Source of the DNA: a bacterium | GTDB taxonomy: Bacteria > Chloroflexota > Anaerolineae > Epilineales > Epilineaceae | Length of the DNA: 35,013 nt | Direction: 5' to 3' | NCBI GenBank assembly: GCA_003576755.1 | Contig: QEVT01000018.1 | Coordinates: 1 to 35,013 of the forward strand | In this document: positions 15,879-26,653 of the stretch, in pieces | Layout of the letters: every line of letters starts with the position of its first letter | How positions within the stretch are numbered: position 1 is the stretch's first letter | Position numbers and translations under genes: made by a program | Notes under the pieces: generated by a model | Seen by the model: only the letters and a program-made list of their open reading frames with translations | Told to the model about the DNA's origin: nothing | Databases searched by the model: none

Positions 15879-18836
15879 CTAGCCCGCCGGCTTGAGCACC
15901 ACGCCCGCCCCCTTGCGGCCGTCGATGCGGACGTCGAGCGGCCGGTCGAGCGCGTAGTGGCACACGTACGGGCCGCTCGCGCGGGGCGTCTGGCGCGCCA
16001 GCCAATCCCAATCCACCTCGGCGCCGTCGCGCCGGTGCGCGGTGAAGTACCCGATGCCGAGGCTGGTCATGTTGTGGAAGAAGTGCGTGCCTTGCGACGG
16101 CTCGACGGACTGGCCGTCGAGGTCGCACTCGACGATGGCCCGCGCGCCCGAGATCTGCCGCCAGCTCACCGGGATGCCGAGCGAGCGGTCGGCCGTGCCC
16201 CACCGCCCGGGTCCGATCAAGAGGTACGGGCGGCCCTCGGCCTGGAGGCGCGCGTTGACCTGGCCGATCTCGGCGGCGACGTCGACCGTCCGGCTGCGGT
16301 CGAACGACTCGCGAGGCACGGCCACGATGTCGCGGATCTCGTCGTTGCGGCCCGAGCCCAGGGCGCGCGACGAGCGGATGAACAGCCGGTCGGGGTCGAG
16401 CCCGTCGAGGTCGACCGCCCCGCTCGGGAGCGCGACCAGCGGGCGGATCTGGAGGAACGCGAGCTGCGCCGGCCCGCCGGCCGCCGGCTCGAGGTCGGCC
16501 GCGAACTCGATCTCGACCGGGCCGGAGAGCCCCGCCTGTCCGACCTCGAGCAAGAGCTGCAGCACCTGCGGGAGCGGGAAGATGCGGTGCTTGAGGATCG
16601 GCGCGAGCGTCACGAGCCGGACGCCGGGCCGCGACAGGCCGTCGTAGACCGTGTGGTTGTCGCGCGCGTACACCGACGCGACCCGCCACAGCGTGCCGTG
16701 CCGCTCGGCGGCGTCGAGGTCGAGGCGCACCAGGTTCTGGTTGGGGTCGGGATCGCCGAAGTCCAGCGGGCGCGAGACGTCCAGCGCCCAGAACGTGCGC
16801 TGGGCGTTGTCGAGGATGTCGTCGGGGGTGCTGAGCTGCGGCAGCCACGTCGGGTGCGCCGGCGAGAACCGGATCGCCCGCTCGCCCTCGACGACCGTGC
16901 GCCCCAGGCCGAGCGCCACCGTCGCGATGCCCTCCTCGGGCTTCATGTCGCGGATCGGGTAGTAGTTGACCGAGCGCGCCGTGCCGCTGATGTCGGGGTA
17001 CACCACGTCGCCGTGCGTCCGGCCGACGACCTGCTGGATCACCACCGCCATCTTCTCGTCCTCGACGCGGTTGGGCGTGGCGGCCAGATAGGCCTTGGCG
17101 TCCTGGAAGAACGTCGACGCGTAGATGTGCTTGACGGCGTGCTCGAGCTGCTCGAGACGGACGGCCCCGTCGGGGTCGGCGTTCGGCAGCATGTGCGTCG
17201 GGTAGATGCCGGCGGCGGGCAGGTGGTGGGAGTCCTCGAGCAGGCTCGACGAGCGCACCGCGAGCGGGTAGCGGATGCGGTCGATGAACGCCGCGAGGTC
17301 GCGGCGCACGTCCGCGGGCAGCGCGGCGGCCATGAACCGCTCGAGGATCGCGCGGTCGTCGGTCCGCTCGAGCGCGTCCGACCGGAGGTCGTTGGCGTCG
17401 AGAAAGCGGTCGAACACGTCGGTGCCCAGCACGGCGGAGTGCGGCACGAACACGTGCACGCCGTCGACATGCTCGTCGACCGGCACGCGCGCCAGGAGCC
17501 CGTGGATGAACGCCAGGCCGCGCCCCTTGCCGCCCAGGCTCCCGCCGCCGATGCGCACGAAGGCGCTGCCGGCGTCGAACCGCCCGGCGACGAAGTCCTC
17601 GACCTGGCCGCGGCGCTGTTCCTCGCGGATCGCGGTGAGGTTGACGACGAGGAAGCGGCGCATGTCCTCGATCGACTCGAAGTCCGAGATGCGCAGCCGG
17701 CGCATCACCGTGGCCAGCTGGAACTCGGTGCGCGCCATCAGCCAGTTCGAGAAGTGGTTGCGGCTGGCGTGGTACTGCAGCACCTCCTCGGGCACCCCTC
17801 GCAGCGCCTGGATCATGGCGTTGACGTCCGCGGCCCGGGTGATCTCGTCGCCCTCGGGGCGGCGGAACACGAAGTCGCCGAAGCCGAGGTGGTCGAGCAT
17901 GAACGACCGGAACGCGTGCAGCAGCGTCGGGGACTGCTTGTGGAGGAACACCGCCCGCAGCTCGTCGGTGACGGCGGCGTAGCTGGCGTCGGTCGACTGC
18001 AAGAGGAGCGGCAGGTCCTCGTCGCGCGCCCGGAACTGCCGCAGCAGGTCGAGGCCGGCCTCGGGGGACTCCGCGCCACCGCGCGGGAAGCTGATGTCGC
18101 ACACCACGGCCAGCACGGTGTCGCGGAGCTGCTCGTACAGCGCCTCGGCCTCCTCGTACGTCGTGGCCAGGAGGATCTTAGGCCGCAGCCGGCGGCGCAG
18201 GAGGCGCTGGCCGATGTTCACGCCCTCGGCGATCAGCGCCTCGCTCTGCTTGACGATCTCGGCGAACAGCATGGGCAGGTACGACGAGTAGAACGGCACG
18301 CTGTCCTCGACGAGGATCAGCGTGCGCACGCCGCCCACGCGGCTGTCGTGCCCCACGTTGCGCTGGTCTTCGACCAGCTTGATGATGCTGAGCAGCAAGC
18401 GGACGTCGCCGCGCCAGATGAACGCCCGGTCGATGCCCTTGGCGCCGATCAGGTGGCCCTCGAGCTCGCGCTCGTTGTACGCCATCAGGAAGACCGGCAC
18501 GCCGGACTGCATGGCCGCCACCGCCTGGCCGAACGCCGCCAGCGGCATGTCGGCCACCTGCGCCATGGTGATCACGAGGTCGAACCGCAGGTCTTCGAGC
18601 AGCCGCAGCGCCTTGGCGCGCGTCGAGACGCGCGTGATGTGCGGCGGGGTCGAAAGCGACAGGTTGTGGTAGGCGCCGTAGATCAGCTCCGAAAGGTGCT
18701 TGCCCTCGGACAGCGTGAACGAGTCGTAGAGGCTGGCGACGAGCAGGATGTTGCGCACCTTGTGGCGCTGCAGCGTCTGCAGCTCCTCGGAGTGCGTGTC
18801 GAAGCTCTCGACCAGCCGCTCGAGCTCGGGGTACAC
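15879..18836 (-). CDS. Response-regulator / PEP-pyruvate-binding (PPDK N-domain) fusion protein
   Basis: A 985-residue cytoplasmic protein starting at GTG 18836, behind a weak GGGGCAGG, 13 bp after the gdhA stop. Residues about 25-160 look like a degenerate receiver domain (RNILLVASLYDSF, FDLVITMAQV; phospho-Asp absent). Residues about 170-305 are a second receiver that keeps the acidic pair (VED, 177-178), phospho-Asp247 (VVCDISFP), Ser/Thr 281-282 and Lys300. From about 425 comes the PEP/pyruvate dikinase N-terminal ATP-grasp domain: GGGSLGGKGRG at 430-440, and RSSSLLED followed by AAGIYPTH at 528-547. The phosphohistidine swivel domain and the TIM barrel of true PPDK/PEP synthase are absent. 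A conserved C-terminal block (LLIGPGRWGTADRSLGIPV, SQGTHFFHNMTSLGIGYF) has no function that I know. It is probably a phosphorelay or phosphotransfer-regulated protein rather than a gluconeogenic enzyme. It is very likely co-transcribed with gdhA. Confidence 0.82.
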   Translation of the reverse strand: MYPELERLVESFDTHSEELQTLQRHKVRNILLVASLYDSFTLSEGKHLSELIYGAYHNLSLSTPPHITRVSTRAKALRLLEDLRFDLVITMAQVADMPLAAFGQAVAAMQSGVPVFLMAYNERELEGHLIGAKGIDRAFIWRGDVRLLLSIIKLVEDQRNVGHDSRVGGVRTLILVEDSVPFYSSYLPMLFAEIVKQSEALIAEGVNIGQRLLRRRLRPKILLATTYEEAEALYEQLRDTVLAVVCDISFPRGGAESPEAGLDLLRQFRARDEDLPLLLQSTDASYAAVTDELRAVFLHKQSPTLLHAFRSFMLDHLGFGDFVFRRPEGDEITRAADVNAMIQALRGVPEEVLQYHASRNHFSNWLMARTEFQLATVMRRLRISDFESIEDMRRFLVVNLTAIREEQRRGQVEDFVAGRFDAGSAFVRIGGGSLGGKGRGLAFIHGLLARVPVDEHVDGVHVFVPHSAVLGTDVFDRFLDANDLRSDALERTDDRAILERFMAAALPADVRRDLAAFIDRIRYPLAVRSSSLLEDSHHLPAAGIYPTHMLPNADPDGAVRLEQLEHAVKHIYASTFFQDAKAYLAATPNRVEDEKMAVVIQQVVGRTHGDVVYPDISGTARSVNYYPIRDMKPEEGIATVALGLGRTVVEGERAIRFSPAHPTWLPQLSTPDDILDNAQRTFWALDVSRPLDFGDPDPNQNLVRLDLDAAERHGTLWRVASVYARDNHTVYDGLSRPGVRLVTLAPILKHRIFPLPQVLQLLLEVGQAGLSGPVEIEFAADLEPAAGGPAQLAFLQIRPLVALPSGAVDLDGLDPDRLFIRSSRALGSGRNDEIRDIVAVPRESFDRSRTVDVAAEIGQVNARLQAEGRPYLLIGPGRWGTADRSLGIPVSWRQISGARAIVECDLDGQSVEPSQGTHFFHNMTSLGIGYFTAHRRDGAEVDWDWLARQTPRASGPYVCHYALDRPLDVRIDGRKGAGVVLKPAG

Positions 18837-18849
18837 GGCGCGCCTGCCC

Positions 18850-20307
<1,458 letters not shown>

Positions 20308-22203
20308 CTACCCGTGCGCGATGCGTTGTCCATCGTACCACAAGCTGAACATCAGCAGGCCCCAGATGTTGCGGCTGTGGTTGGCCCGCCCGGACTGGTG
20401 CTCGGCCAGGAGCGCGGCCACGGCGTCGGGATCGAACACGCCCTGCCGCGCCACGGCCGCTCGCCCGAGCTGCTGGTCGACCAGCGGGCGCAGCTCGTGC
20501 TTGAGCCAGGCCGGCACCGGCACGTGGAAGCCGGCCTTGGGGCGGTGGACGACGTCGCGCGGCAGCCACGGCGCGGCGGCCCGCTTGAGCAGGTACTTGA
20601 GCGTCAGCCGCCGCCCGTGCACCTTGTACCGGCTGGGGATGCCGCTCATCCACGTCACCAGGTGGTGGTCGAGCAGCGGCACCCGCACCTCGAGGCTGTG
20701 CGCCATGCTGGTGCGGTCGACCTTGGTCAGCATGTCGTCGACGAGGCTGATCTTGGTGTCGACCACCATGAACCGGTTGAGCAGGTCGGCGCCCGGGTGG
20801 GCGTCGAAGTGGGCCCGCGGCAGGTCGAGGCTGTCGTGCCGCGCCGCCCCGAAGTCGCGGGCGTACAGGCGCGCCTTGGACTCGGAGCCGAAGATGACCC
20901 GCCACGACACGTGGGCGCCGAGCGGGTCGCGGCGGGCGTGCTCCACGAACCGGCGCAGCCGCAGGTCCCAGCTCATCTTGGCGTCCGATGCCGGGAGCCG
21001 TGCCACGAGCCTGGGGATGGCGCGCTCGGCCAGGACGGCCGGCAGGCGTCGGTACAGGTCGGCCAGGCAGTCGGCCTGGTAGATGACGTAGCCGCCGAAC
21101 ACCTCGTCGCCGCCGTCGCCGCTCAGCACCACCTTGGTCGAGCCGGCGGCGGACTGGGCCACCACCCACGCCGCCACCGCCGAGGAGTCGCCGAACGGCT
21201 CGTCGAACGCCGTCACCAGGCCATGGACGATGTCCTCGACCCGCGGCGAGATCACCTCCTCGTGATGCACCGTGCCGCAGTGCCGGGCCACCTTGCGGGC
21301 CCACGGCAGCTCGTTGTACGACCGCTCCTGGAAGCCGACGGCAAAGGTGTGGATCGGCCGCGGCGACAGCCGGGCCATCAACGCCACGACGACGCTCGAG
21401 TCCAGGCCGCCGCTCAGGAACGCGCCCACCGGAACATCGCTGACCATGTGCGCCGCCACGGCGTCCTCGAGACGGGTGCGGAGCTGCGCCGACAGCGCGT
21501 CGACGTCGTCGGTCACGGGCGCCGCCGCGGCCTGTGGCGGCAGGTCCCAGTAGCGCTCGACCTTGAGCATCCCATCCCAGACCAGGCGGTGGCCCGGCTG
21601 GAGCCGGCTGATGCCGTCGAACATGGTGTTGGGGCCCGGCACGAAGTCGAAGGTCAGGTAGTCGTGCAGCGCCACGGGGTCGAGCCGGCGCGGCAGGCCG
21701 GCGGCCAGGAGGGCCTTGATCTCGGACGCGAACCACAGCGCGCCGCCGTGCTCGGCGTAGAACAACGGCTTGATCCCCAGCCGATCGCGCGCCAGCACCA
21801 GGCGGTCGGCGCGCGCGTCCCACACCGCCACGGCGAACATGCCGCGCAGGCGCTCGACGAAGGCATCGCCGTACGCCTCGTACAGATGGACGATGACCTC
21901 GGTGTCGCTGTCGGTGGCGAAGCGGTGGCCGCGCGCGACGAGGTCGTCGCGCAGGGCGCGGTAGTTGTAGATCTCGCCGTTCTGCACCGCCCACACCGTG
22001 CCGTCCTCGTTGGAGAGCGGCTGGTGTCCGCCGGCCACGTCGATGATGGCCAGGCGCGTGGCGCCGAGCCCCACGCGTCCGTCCACGTGGATGCCGACGT
22101 CGTCGGGGCCGCGGTGATGGAGCGCCGCGCACATCGCCGCGACGACGTCGCGCGCGACGGGCGGGCTGGAAGCGTAGGCGAGCTGACCGCAGATGCCGCA
22201 CAT
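20308..22203 (-). CDS. asnB: Glutamine-hydrolysing asparagine synthase
   Basis: A 631-residue cytoplasmic enzyme that converts aspartate, glutamine and ATP to asparagine. The start at ATG 22203 is fixed by the mature MCGICG N-terminus, whose Cys2 is the class II amidotransferase nucleophile. The glutaminase domain spans about 2-190 (Arg50, NGE 75-77, Asp100). The synthetase domain carries the pyrophosphatase loop SGGLDSS at 264-270 and later LSGDGGDEVFGGY, DMLTKVDRTSMAHSLEVRVP and RPKAGFHVP. The last block is typical of the AsnB group found in GC-rich bacteria. There is no evident Shine-Dalgarno: the leader reads CCCCCCTCC just before the start. It is probably the first gene of the nitrogen set with gdhA. 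Confidence 0.96.
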   Translation of the reverse strand: MCGICGQLAYASSPPVARDVVAAMCAALHHRGPDDVGIHVDGRVGLGATRLAIIDVAGGHQPLSNEDGTVWAVQNGEIYNYRALRDDLVARGHRFATDSDTEVIVHLYEAYGDAFVERLRGMFAVAVWDARADRLVLARDRLGIKPLFYAEHGGALWFASEIKALLAAGLPRRLDPVALHDYLTFDFVPGPNTMFDGISRLQPGHRLVWDGMLKVERYWDLPPQAAAAPVTDDVDALSAQLRTRLEDAVAAHMVSDVPVGAFLSGGLDSSVVVALMARLSPRPIHTFAVGFQERSYNELPWARKVARHCGTVHHEEVISPRVEDIVHGLVTAFDEPFGDSSAVAAWVVAQSAAGSTKVVLSGDGGDEVFGGYVIYQADCLADLYRRLPAVLAERAIPRLVARLPASDAKMSWDLRLRRFVEHARRDPLGAHVSWRVIFGSESKARLYARDFGAARHDSLDLPRAHFDAHPGADLLNRFMVVDTKISLVDDMLTKVDRTSMAHSLEVRVPLLDHHLVTWMSGIPSRYKVHGRRLTLKYLLKRAAAPWLPRDVVHRPKAGFHVPVPAWLKHELRPLVDQQLGRAAVARQGVFDPDAVAALLAEHQSGRANHSRNIWGLLMFSLWYDGQRIAHG

Positions 22204-22214
22204 AGATGGAGGGG

Positions 22215-22250
22215 GGGACGCGTGTCGGGAACACGTCCCGCTCGATTGTA
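22215..22250 (-). promoter_or_regulatory. asnB promoter (extended -10) with an imperfect inverted repeat in the leader
   Basis: On the minus strand TGATACAAT gives an extended -10 (TG-n-TACAAT; TACAAT at 22250-22245) with no good -35. Transcription would begin at about 22238. Just downstream lies an imperfect palindrome at 22215-22239: CGTGT (22221-22225) and ACACG (22231-22235) around CGGGA, extended by GGGA/TCCC beyond a 2-nt bulge. It could be an operator or a leader hairpin. Confidence 0.45.
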
Positions 22251-22384
22251 TCACCGCCGGAGTGGCGGCGCGAAGGCGCGCGGGGCGGCGCAAGCGGGTG
22301 CGTCGGGCACCGCCGCGCACGCGGCCGCGGAAGCGTCGGGAGACCGTGGGGCGCGCGACGGTCGGCAGACGGCCAAGGCGGCGT

Positions 22385-22413
22385 TTGACAGTGGGCAGGA
22401 CACCCGATACAGT
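22385..22413 (+). promoter_or_regulatory. Sigma-70-like promoter of the M6 protease gene
   Basis: TTGACA at 22385-22390 and TACAGT at 22408-22413 are separated by 17 bp. A start near 22420 would give a leader of about 42 nt with GAGGAGG at 22447-22453, eight bases before ATG 22462. This is the best consensus promoter in the window. Confidence 0.65.
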
Positions 22414-22461
22414 CAGCCGGCCGTCGCGCCGACCGCCCCGCCGATCGAGGAGGAACCCGCC

Positions 22462-25400
22462 ATGCGCCCATCCCCATCCGCCCCCGCGCCGTGCGCCCGA
22501 CGCCGCGGCATCGCCGCCGTGGCCGCGGCGATCGCGGGCCTGACCGCCGTCGGGTGGTCGCTGGCCTCGGTTGCCCCGGCCGCGGCACGCGAGCCGCGGC
22601 CGGACGAGGTCGACGGGTCCGCCGCGCCCGCGGCGCCGGCCGTCGGCGACCGCATGGGGCCGACGCTGCCACCCGAGCTCGCCGCGGCCAAGTCGGGCGA
22701 CTTCGTCAGCTTCGTGCGGCCCGACGACGTGTTGGTGTACGACGTGGCGCGCGAGCGGGCCGGACCGGGGGCGACGCCGGCGGAGGTCGAGGCGGCCGCC
22801 GAGGCGTTCCGCGACGCGTGGGCGGCGACGGCGTATCACGGCGTCGACCCGCGCGTGCTCGACCGGCTCGCGCTGCGCGAGCGGGCGGCGGTGGCGGCCG
22901 ACGGTGGCGCCGGCAGCCTGGACGGCCTGGCCGTCGAGGGCACGCTCAAGCTGCTGGTGATCGGCGTGGAGTTCGGCGGCCCCGACCACATGGAGGGCTT
23001 CTCGCACGAGGACGGCATCCGCACCGGGCGCTGCGTCACCGAGACGGTGACCTATGCCGGCCCGCTCCACAACGAGATCGCCCATCCCGGCCCGCGCGAC
23101 AACAACACCTTCTGGATGCCGAACTTCGACCGGGAGTTCTTCCAGAAGCTGGTCTTCAGCACCGAGGGCATCACCGAGCGGGTCCGCACGGACCTCGTCG
23201 ATCCCGAGGACGGCCGGCCGGGCATCGACATCCGCGGACAGACCATGCAGAACTACTTCGCGGAGGTGTCGGGCGGGCGGATCACGTTCGACGGCGGCAC
23301 GGAGGGCGTGGTGGCGTGGGTGAAGGTGCCGCACTCGGTGGGCTACTACGCCGCGAACAGCTGCCGCAACGGCCGCGTCACCGGCAGCGGCATGCCGATC
23401 AACCCGCGCTTCCCGCGCGGCATGGTCGCGCTGTTCGAAGACCTCGTGGCGGCCATCAACGCCTCCGACCCGGACTTCCCGTGGTCGGAGTACGACACCG
23501 ACGGCGACCGCGAGATCGACCACGTCGTGCTGGTGCACGCCGGCATCGACGAGTCGGAGGGCGGCGGCGTGCACGGGCAGCAGCAGATCTGGGCCCACCG
23601 CAGCAGCGTCAATGCCGGGTACGGCGGCGTCACGGCCGACGACCGCGGCACGCCCGAGAACCGCTCGGACGACATCCTGTTCCGCGGCTACACCGTCCAG
23701 CCCGAGAACCTCAACCTCGGCGTCCTGGTCCACGAGTTCGGGCACGACCTCGGGCTGCCGGACCTCTACACCACCACCGGCGACGACGACGTCGTGTGGT
23801 GGGACCTGATGTCGACCGGCAGCCACCCCGGCCGCTACAAGGGCGCCGACCCGACGCACATGAGCGCGTGGAGCAAGATGGCCCTCGGCTGGGACCAGCC
23901 GACGGTGATCGGCCCGAACGAGGACCCCGAGACCTACGCCCTCGGCCAGGTCGCCCGCCCGCCGGCAGGCACCCAGAAGGCGCTGCGCGTCGACCTGCCG
24001 CCCTCGACGGTGCGCCTGGCGCCGCTGCCGGAAGGGTCGAGCCAGGCGTGGTGGAGCGGGCGCGACCAGGTGTGGGCCGACCACAAGCTCGCCCGCGACC
24101 TCGACCTCGGCGGCGTGACCGGACCGGTGTCGTTGACGTTCCAGCTCGACCACGTGCTCGAGGGCGACTGGGACTACTTCTTCGTCGAGGTGTCGGTCGA
24201 CGGCGGCGCCACCTACACCCAGACCAAGGGCCTGCGCGTCGGCACCGGCCAGGAGCTCACCACGCCGGACGGCTACGCCGACCCCAACGGCGCCTTGCGG
24301 ACCTACGGCGGGCTGCGCCACGGCTACACCGGGGACAGCCGCGGCTGGCGCGCGGTGTACCACGACCTCACCCCGTTCGCCGGGCGGGCCATCCGGCTGC
24401 GGCTGCGCTACATCACCGACGCCGGCGGCCAGGAGCGCGGCGTGTTGGTCGACAACCTGGCCGTGCGCGCCGGGGCGACGACGCTGTGGGCGGACCCGGT
24501 GGAAGGGGGCGACCTGCGCGGCTGGGTGTCGCAGGCGGGCACGCGGCAGGGGCCGCTGACCGACGAGGGCTGGCGGTTTTCGGACGGCACCGTCCGCGTG
24601 CCGCGCTACTACCTCTTGGAGTGGCGCAACGCGGTGGGCTTCGACCGTGGCCTGAAGTACACCTACAACACGGTCTTCGCCGAGATGACGCCGGACGGCG
24701 CGCGGGAGTTCCGGGTCGACAAGCTGCCGTCCAACACGCCGGGGCTGCTGGTGTGGCTGCGCGACATGCGCTTCGGGGCGAGCTCGCCGAGCAACAACAT
24801 CCTGGCGGCCAACACGTTCCTCAGCGCGCCCAGCGAGGGGGCCAAGGGCGGGCTCCTCTTGGTCGACGCCCACCCCGAGCCGCTGCGCGGGCCGCTGGGC
24901 GGCACGTTGACGACGCCGGCCGGCACGTTCCCGTTCCCGCCCAACGACGCCTGGCGCGGCCGGATCCAGACGACCAACGCCGCGTTCGGGCTGCGCGACA
25001 CCGCGGCGGTGACGCTGACCGTCGGCACGGGCACGGCGCTGCCGGCGACGACGGTGGTCACGGCCACGCGCTACGCGCCGCTGCCGGGCGTCCCGGGCTT
25101 CCACGACGCGCTGGGCTACCTGCCGGGCATCGAGGAGCTGGCGACGCCGATCGTCTTCCAGGCCGGCCCGGACGTCACCCGGATCAAGCGCTACGCGTTC
25201 AGCGACCCCGACGCCGGCGTGGTGGTCCCGGCCAGCGGCTACTATCCGCCGCGCACGCCGGCCGGGTTCACCGGCCTCGGCGCCGAGACGGGCGCCGACG
25301 TCAGCACCGACGAGACGGTCTACCTGCGCGGCACGACGCCGGTGTACGTCGACGTCGGCAGCATCGGCGGCGCCAGCGTCACCGGCGAGCAGAGCGGCAA

Positions 25401-26007
25401 CCCGGGCGACCACGGCGTGCACTACGGCTACCACTTCGTGGTGGTGGACGAGGCGCCCGACGGCTCGCAGGGAACGGTGCGCGTGTGGCGGGACGCCACG
25501 GCGGCGGAGACGGACGGGCGGCTGGCCTTCGACGCGGCGGGGCGGTCGGCGGCCGTCGCGGCCCGCCTGCGCAACGCCGGCAAGGCCGAGACGCTGGTGC
25601 TCTACAGCGACTTCGACGAGGCCGGCGTGCGGTTGTCCGATGGCAGCACGACGGGCGGCGCGGTGGCGGTGGCGGCGCCGGCCGACGAGGTGCTGTCGGT
25701 GGTCGCCGCGCGGGGTCCCGCGGCGCTGGCGGTCTTGGCCGTGCCGGCCGACCAGGCGCGCGCGGTGGTGTGGGCCGGCCGGCTCGGCAGCGGGGCCACG
25801 GCGGACATCGGGTACCGCCTGGCGCCGCGCGCGCTGTTCGGCGACGCGTCGATCGTCAACAGCGCCTACGGACCGGCTTCGCCGCCGGTGCTCCTGGACC
25901 GGCGGCTGACGCCGGGCGCGTTCGGCGGCCGGGCATGGCTCCCGTCGCTGGGCTGGGTCCCGCCGGCGCCGGCCCTCGCCCGGCCGGCGCCGGGATCCGG
26001 GCGCTAG
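22462..26007 (+). CDS. Secreted M6-family (immune inhibitor A-like) zinc metalloprotease
   Basis: A 1181-residue protein. ATG 22462 has a strong GAGGAGG, and upstream in-frame codons are antisense to asnB and rejected. The signal peptide (ARRRGIAAVAAAIAGLTAVGW, then APAAA) is followed by a propeptide-like region. The peptidase M6 domain starts at about residue 160 (LKLLVIGVEFGG) and holds the zinc site HEFGHDLGLPD at 424-434 (His424, Glu425, His428). WWDLMSTGSH follows as the family's Met-containing segment. An InhA-type beta domain (about 530-690, with WDYFFVEVSVDGGATYTQ and LVDNLAVRAG) is followed by further beta-sandwich domains. The tail GRAWLPSLGWVPP resembles the YLP tails of its neighbours. 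It degrades extracellular protein; the target is unknown. Its end faces the CBS gene stop with 18 bp between, spanned by a 6-bp CCGGGC/GCCCGG hairpin (25997-26021) that may serve both strands. Confidence 0.92.
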   Translation: MRPSPSAPAPCARRRGIAAVAAAIAGLTAVGWSLASVAPAAAREPRPDEVDGSAAPAAPAVGDRMGPTLPPELAAAKSGDFVSFVRPDDVLVYDVARERAGPGATPAEVEAAAEAFRDAWAATAYHGVDPRVLDRLALRERAAVAADGGAGSLDGLAVEGTLKLLVIGVEFGGPDHMEGFSHEDGIRTGRCVTETVTYAGPLHNEIAHPGPRDNNTFWMPNFDREFFQKLVFSTEGITERVRTDLVDPEDGRPGIDIRGQTMQNYFAEVSGGRITFDGGTEGVVAWVKVPHSVGYYAANSCRNGRVTGSGMPINPRFPRGMVALFEDLVAAINASDPDFPWSEYDTDGDREIDHVVLVHAGIDESEGGGVHGQQQIWAHRSSVNAGYGGVTADDRGTPENRSDDILFRGYTVQPENLNLGVLVHEFGHDLGLPDLYTTTGDDDVVWWDLMSTGSHPGRYKGADPTHMSAWSKMALGWDQPTVIGPNEDPETYALGQVARPPAGTQKALRVDLPPSTVRLAPLPEGSSQAWWSGRDQVWADHKLARDLDLGGVTGPVSLTFQLDHVLEGDWDYFFVEVSVDGGATYTQTKGLRVGTGQELTTPDGYADPNGALRTYGGLRHGYTGDSRGWRAVYHDLTPFAGRAIRLRLRYITDAGGQERGVLVDNLAVRAGATTLWADPVEGGDLRGWVSQAGTRQGPLTDEGWRFSDGTVRVPRYYLLEWRNAVGFDRGLKYTYNTVFAEMTPDGAREFRVDKLPSNTPGLLVWLRDMRFGASSPSNNILAANTFLSAPSEGAKGGLLLVDAHPEPLRGPLGGTLTTPAGTFPFPPNDAWRGRIQTTNAAFGLRDTAAVTLTVGTGTALPATTVVTATRYAPLPGVPGFHDALGYLPGIEELATPIVFQAGPDVTRIKRYAFSDPDAGVVVPASGYYPPRTPAGFTGLGAETGADVSTDETVYLRGTTPVYVDVGSIGGASVTGEQSGNPGDHGVHYGYHFVVVDEAPDGSQGTVRVWRDATAAETDGRLAFDAAGRSAAVAARLRNAGKAETLVLYSDFDEAGVRLSDGSTTGGAVAVAAPADEVLSVVAARGPAALAVLAVPADQARAVVWAGRLGSGATADIGYRLAPRALFGDASIVNSAYGPASPPVLLDRRLTPGAFGGRAWLPSLGWVPPAPALARPAPGSGR

Positions 26008-26025
26008 TGCGGCCCGCCCGGCACG

Positions 26026-26475
26026 TCACTCGAACTCGGACTCCGGCAGCTGCGGCGGGAGATCGCGCGCGACGAACTCGAAGATGTCGCTCTCGGTGAG
26101 GATGCCGACCATCTCGCCGTTCTCGAGGACCGGCAGGGCGCCGACCTTGCGGTTGACCATCCGTTGCGCGGCCAACGCGATCGAGTCGTCGGCGCCGACC
26201 GTGATCGCGCCGTGACTCATGACGCGGCGCACGTCGGGGACGTCCGCCGTGCCCTCGGCGCCGTGGAACGGGACGCCCGGCGGCATCGCCAGGCGCGCGT
26301 CGTCGAGCGTGATCATGCCGACGAGGCGGTTGGCGCGGCCGAGCACCGGCAGCCGCCGGATGTCGTGCTGACGCATCAGCTCGATGGCGACGCTGATCTT
26401 GGCGTCCTGGTCGATGGTCAGGACGGGCGTGGTCATGACGTCGCGAACCTTGGTGTCGAGCAGGATGTTTGACAT
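26026..26475 (-). CDS. Two-CBS-domain protein
   Basis: A 149-residue cytoplasmic protein from ATG 26475, with AGGAGG 12 bases upstream. It consists of a tandem CBS pair (Bateman module): CBS1 at about 8-60 (VRDVMTTPVLTIDQDAKIS, IRRLPVLGRANRLVGMITLDD) and CBS2 at about 82-137 (VRRVMSHGAITVGADDSIA, VGALPVLENGEMVGILTESDI). There is no attached enzyme or channel domain. Such stand-alone pairs bind adenine nucleotides and regulate partners; the partner is not evident here. It converges on the M6 protease gene and diverges from vapB. Confidence 0.92.
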   Translation of the reverse strand: MSNILLDTKVRDVMTTPVLTIDQDAKISVAIELMRQHDIRRLPVLGRANRLVGMITLDDARLAMPPGVPFHGAEGTADVPDVRRVMSHGAITVGADDSIALAAQRMVNRKVGALPVLENGEMVGILTESDIFEFVARDLPPQLPESEFE

Positions 26476-26603
26476 GCGTGCGTTGTCCCTCCTGGGGTAG
26501 AGACCGCCGGCGCCGGGCGGCAGACGGATCGGGTTGCCCAAGGATACCACGCGGGGGCTGCGGGCTCCAGCGCGCCGGCAACGCAGATGCGTGAGCCCCA
26601 CGA

Positions 26604-26645
26604 TTGGCACGACATGCATGTGCATGTAGAATGCCCCGCGGAGGG
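26604..26645 (+). promoter_or_regulatory. vapBC promoter with operator palindrome inside the spacer
   Basis: TTGGCA (26604-26609) and TAGAAT (26627-26632) are 17 bp apart. The spacer holds a perfect palindrome, ACATGCA-TG-TGCATGT, at 26612-26627, whose last base is the first of the -10. Transcription starting at about 26639 gives a leader of about 15 nt, with GGAGG at 26640-26644 and ATG at 26654. This is the expected arrangement for repression by a ribbon-helix-helix antitoxin/toxin complex. Confidence 0.7.
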
Positions 26646-26653
26646 ACGACGCC

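Noticed and set aside
15769..18102. Upstream extension of the cupredoxin frame to a 1395-residue protein
   Set aside because: The extension is in a shadow frame of the receiver/PEP-binding gene. ATG 15768 has a perfect AAAGGAG and a signal peptide directly after it.
15879..18836. True PEP synthase or pyruvate phosphate dikinase
   Set aside because: Only the N-terminal ATP-grasp domain is present. The phosphohistidine swivel motif and the PEP/pyruvate TIM barrel are missing, and receiver domains occupy the N-terminus.
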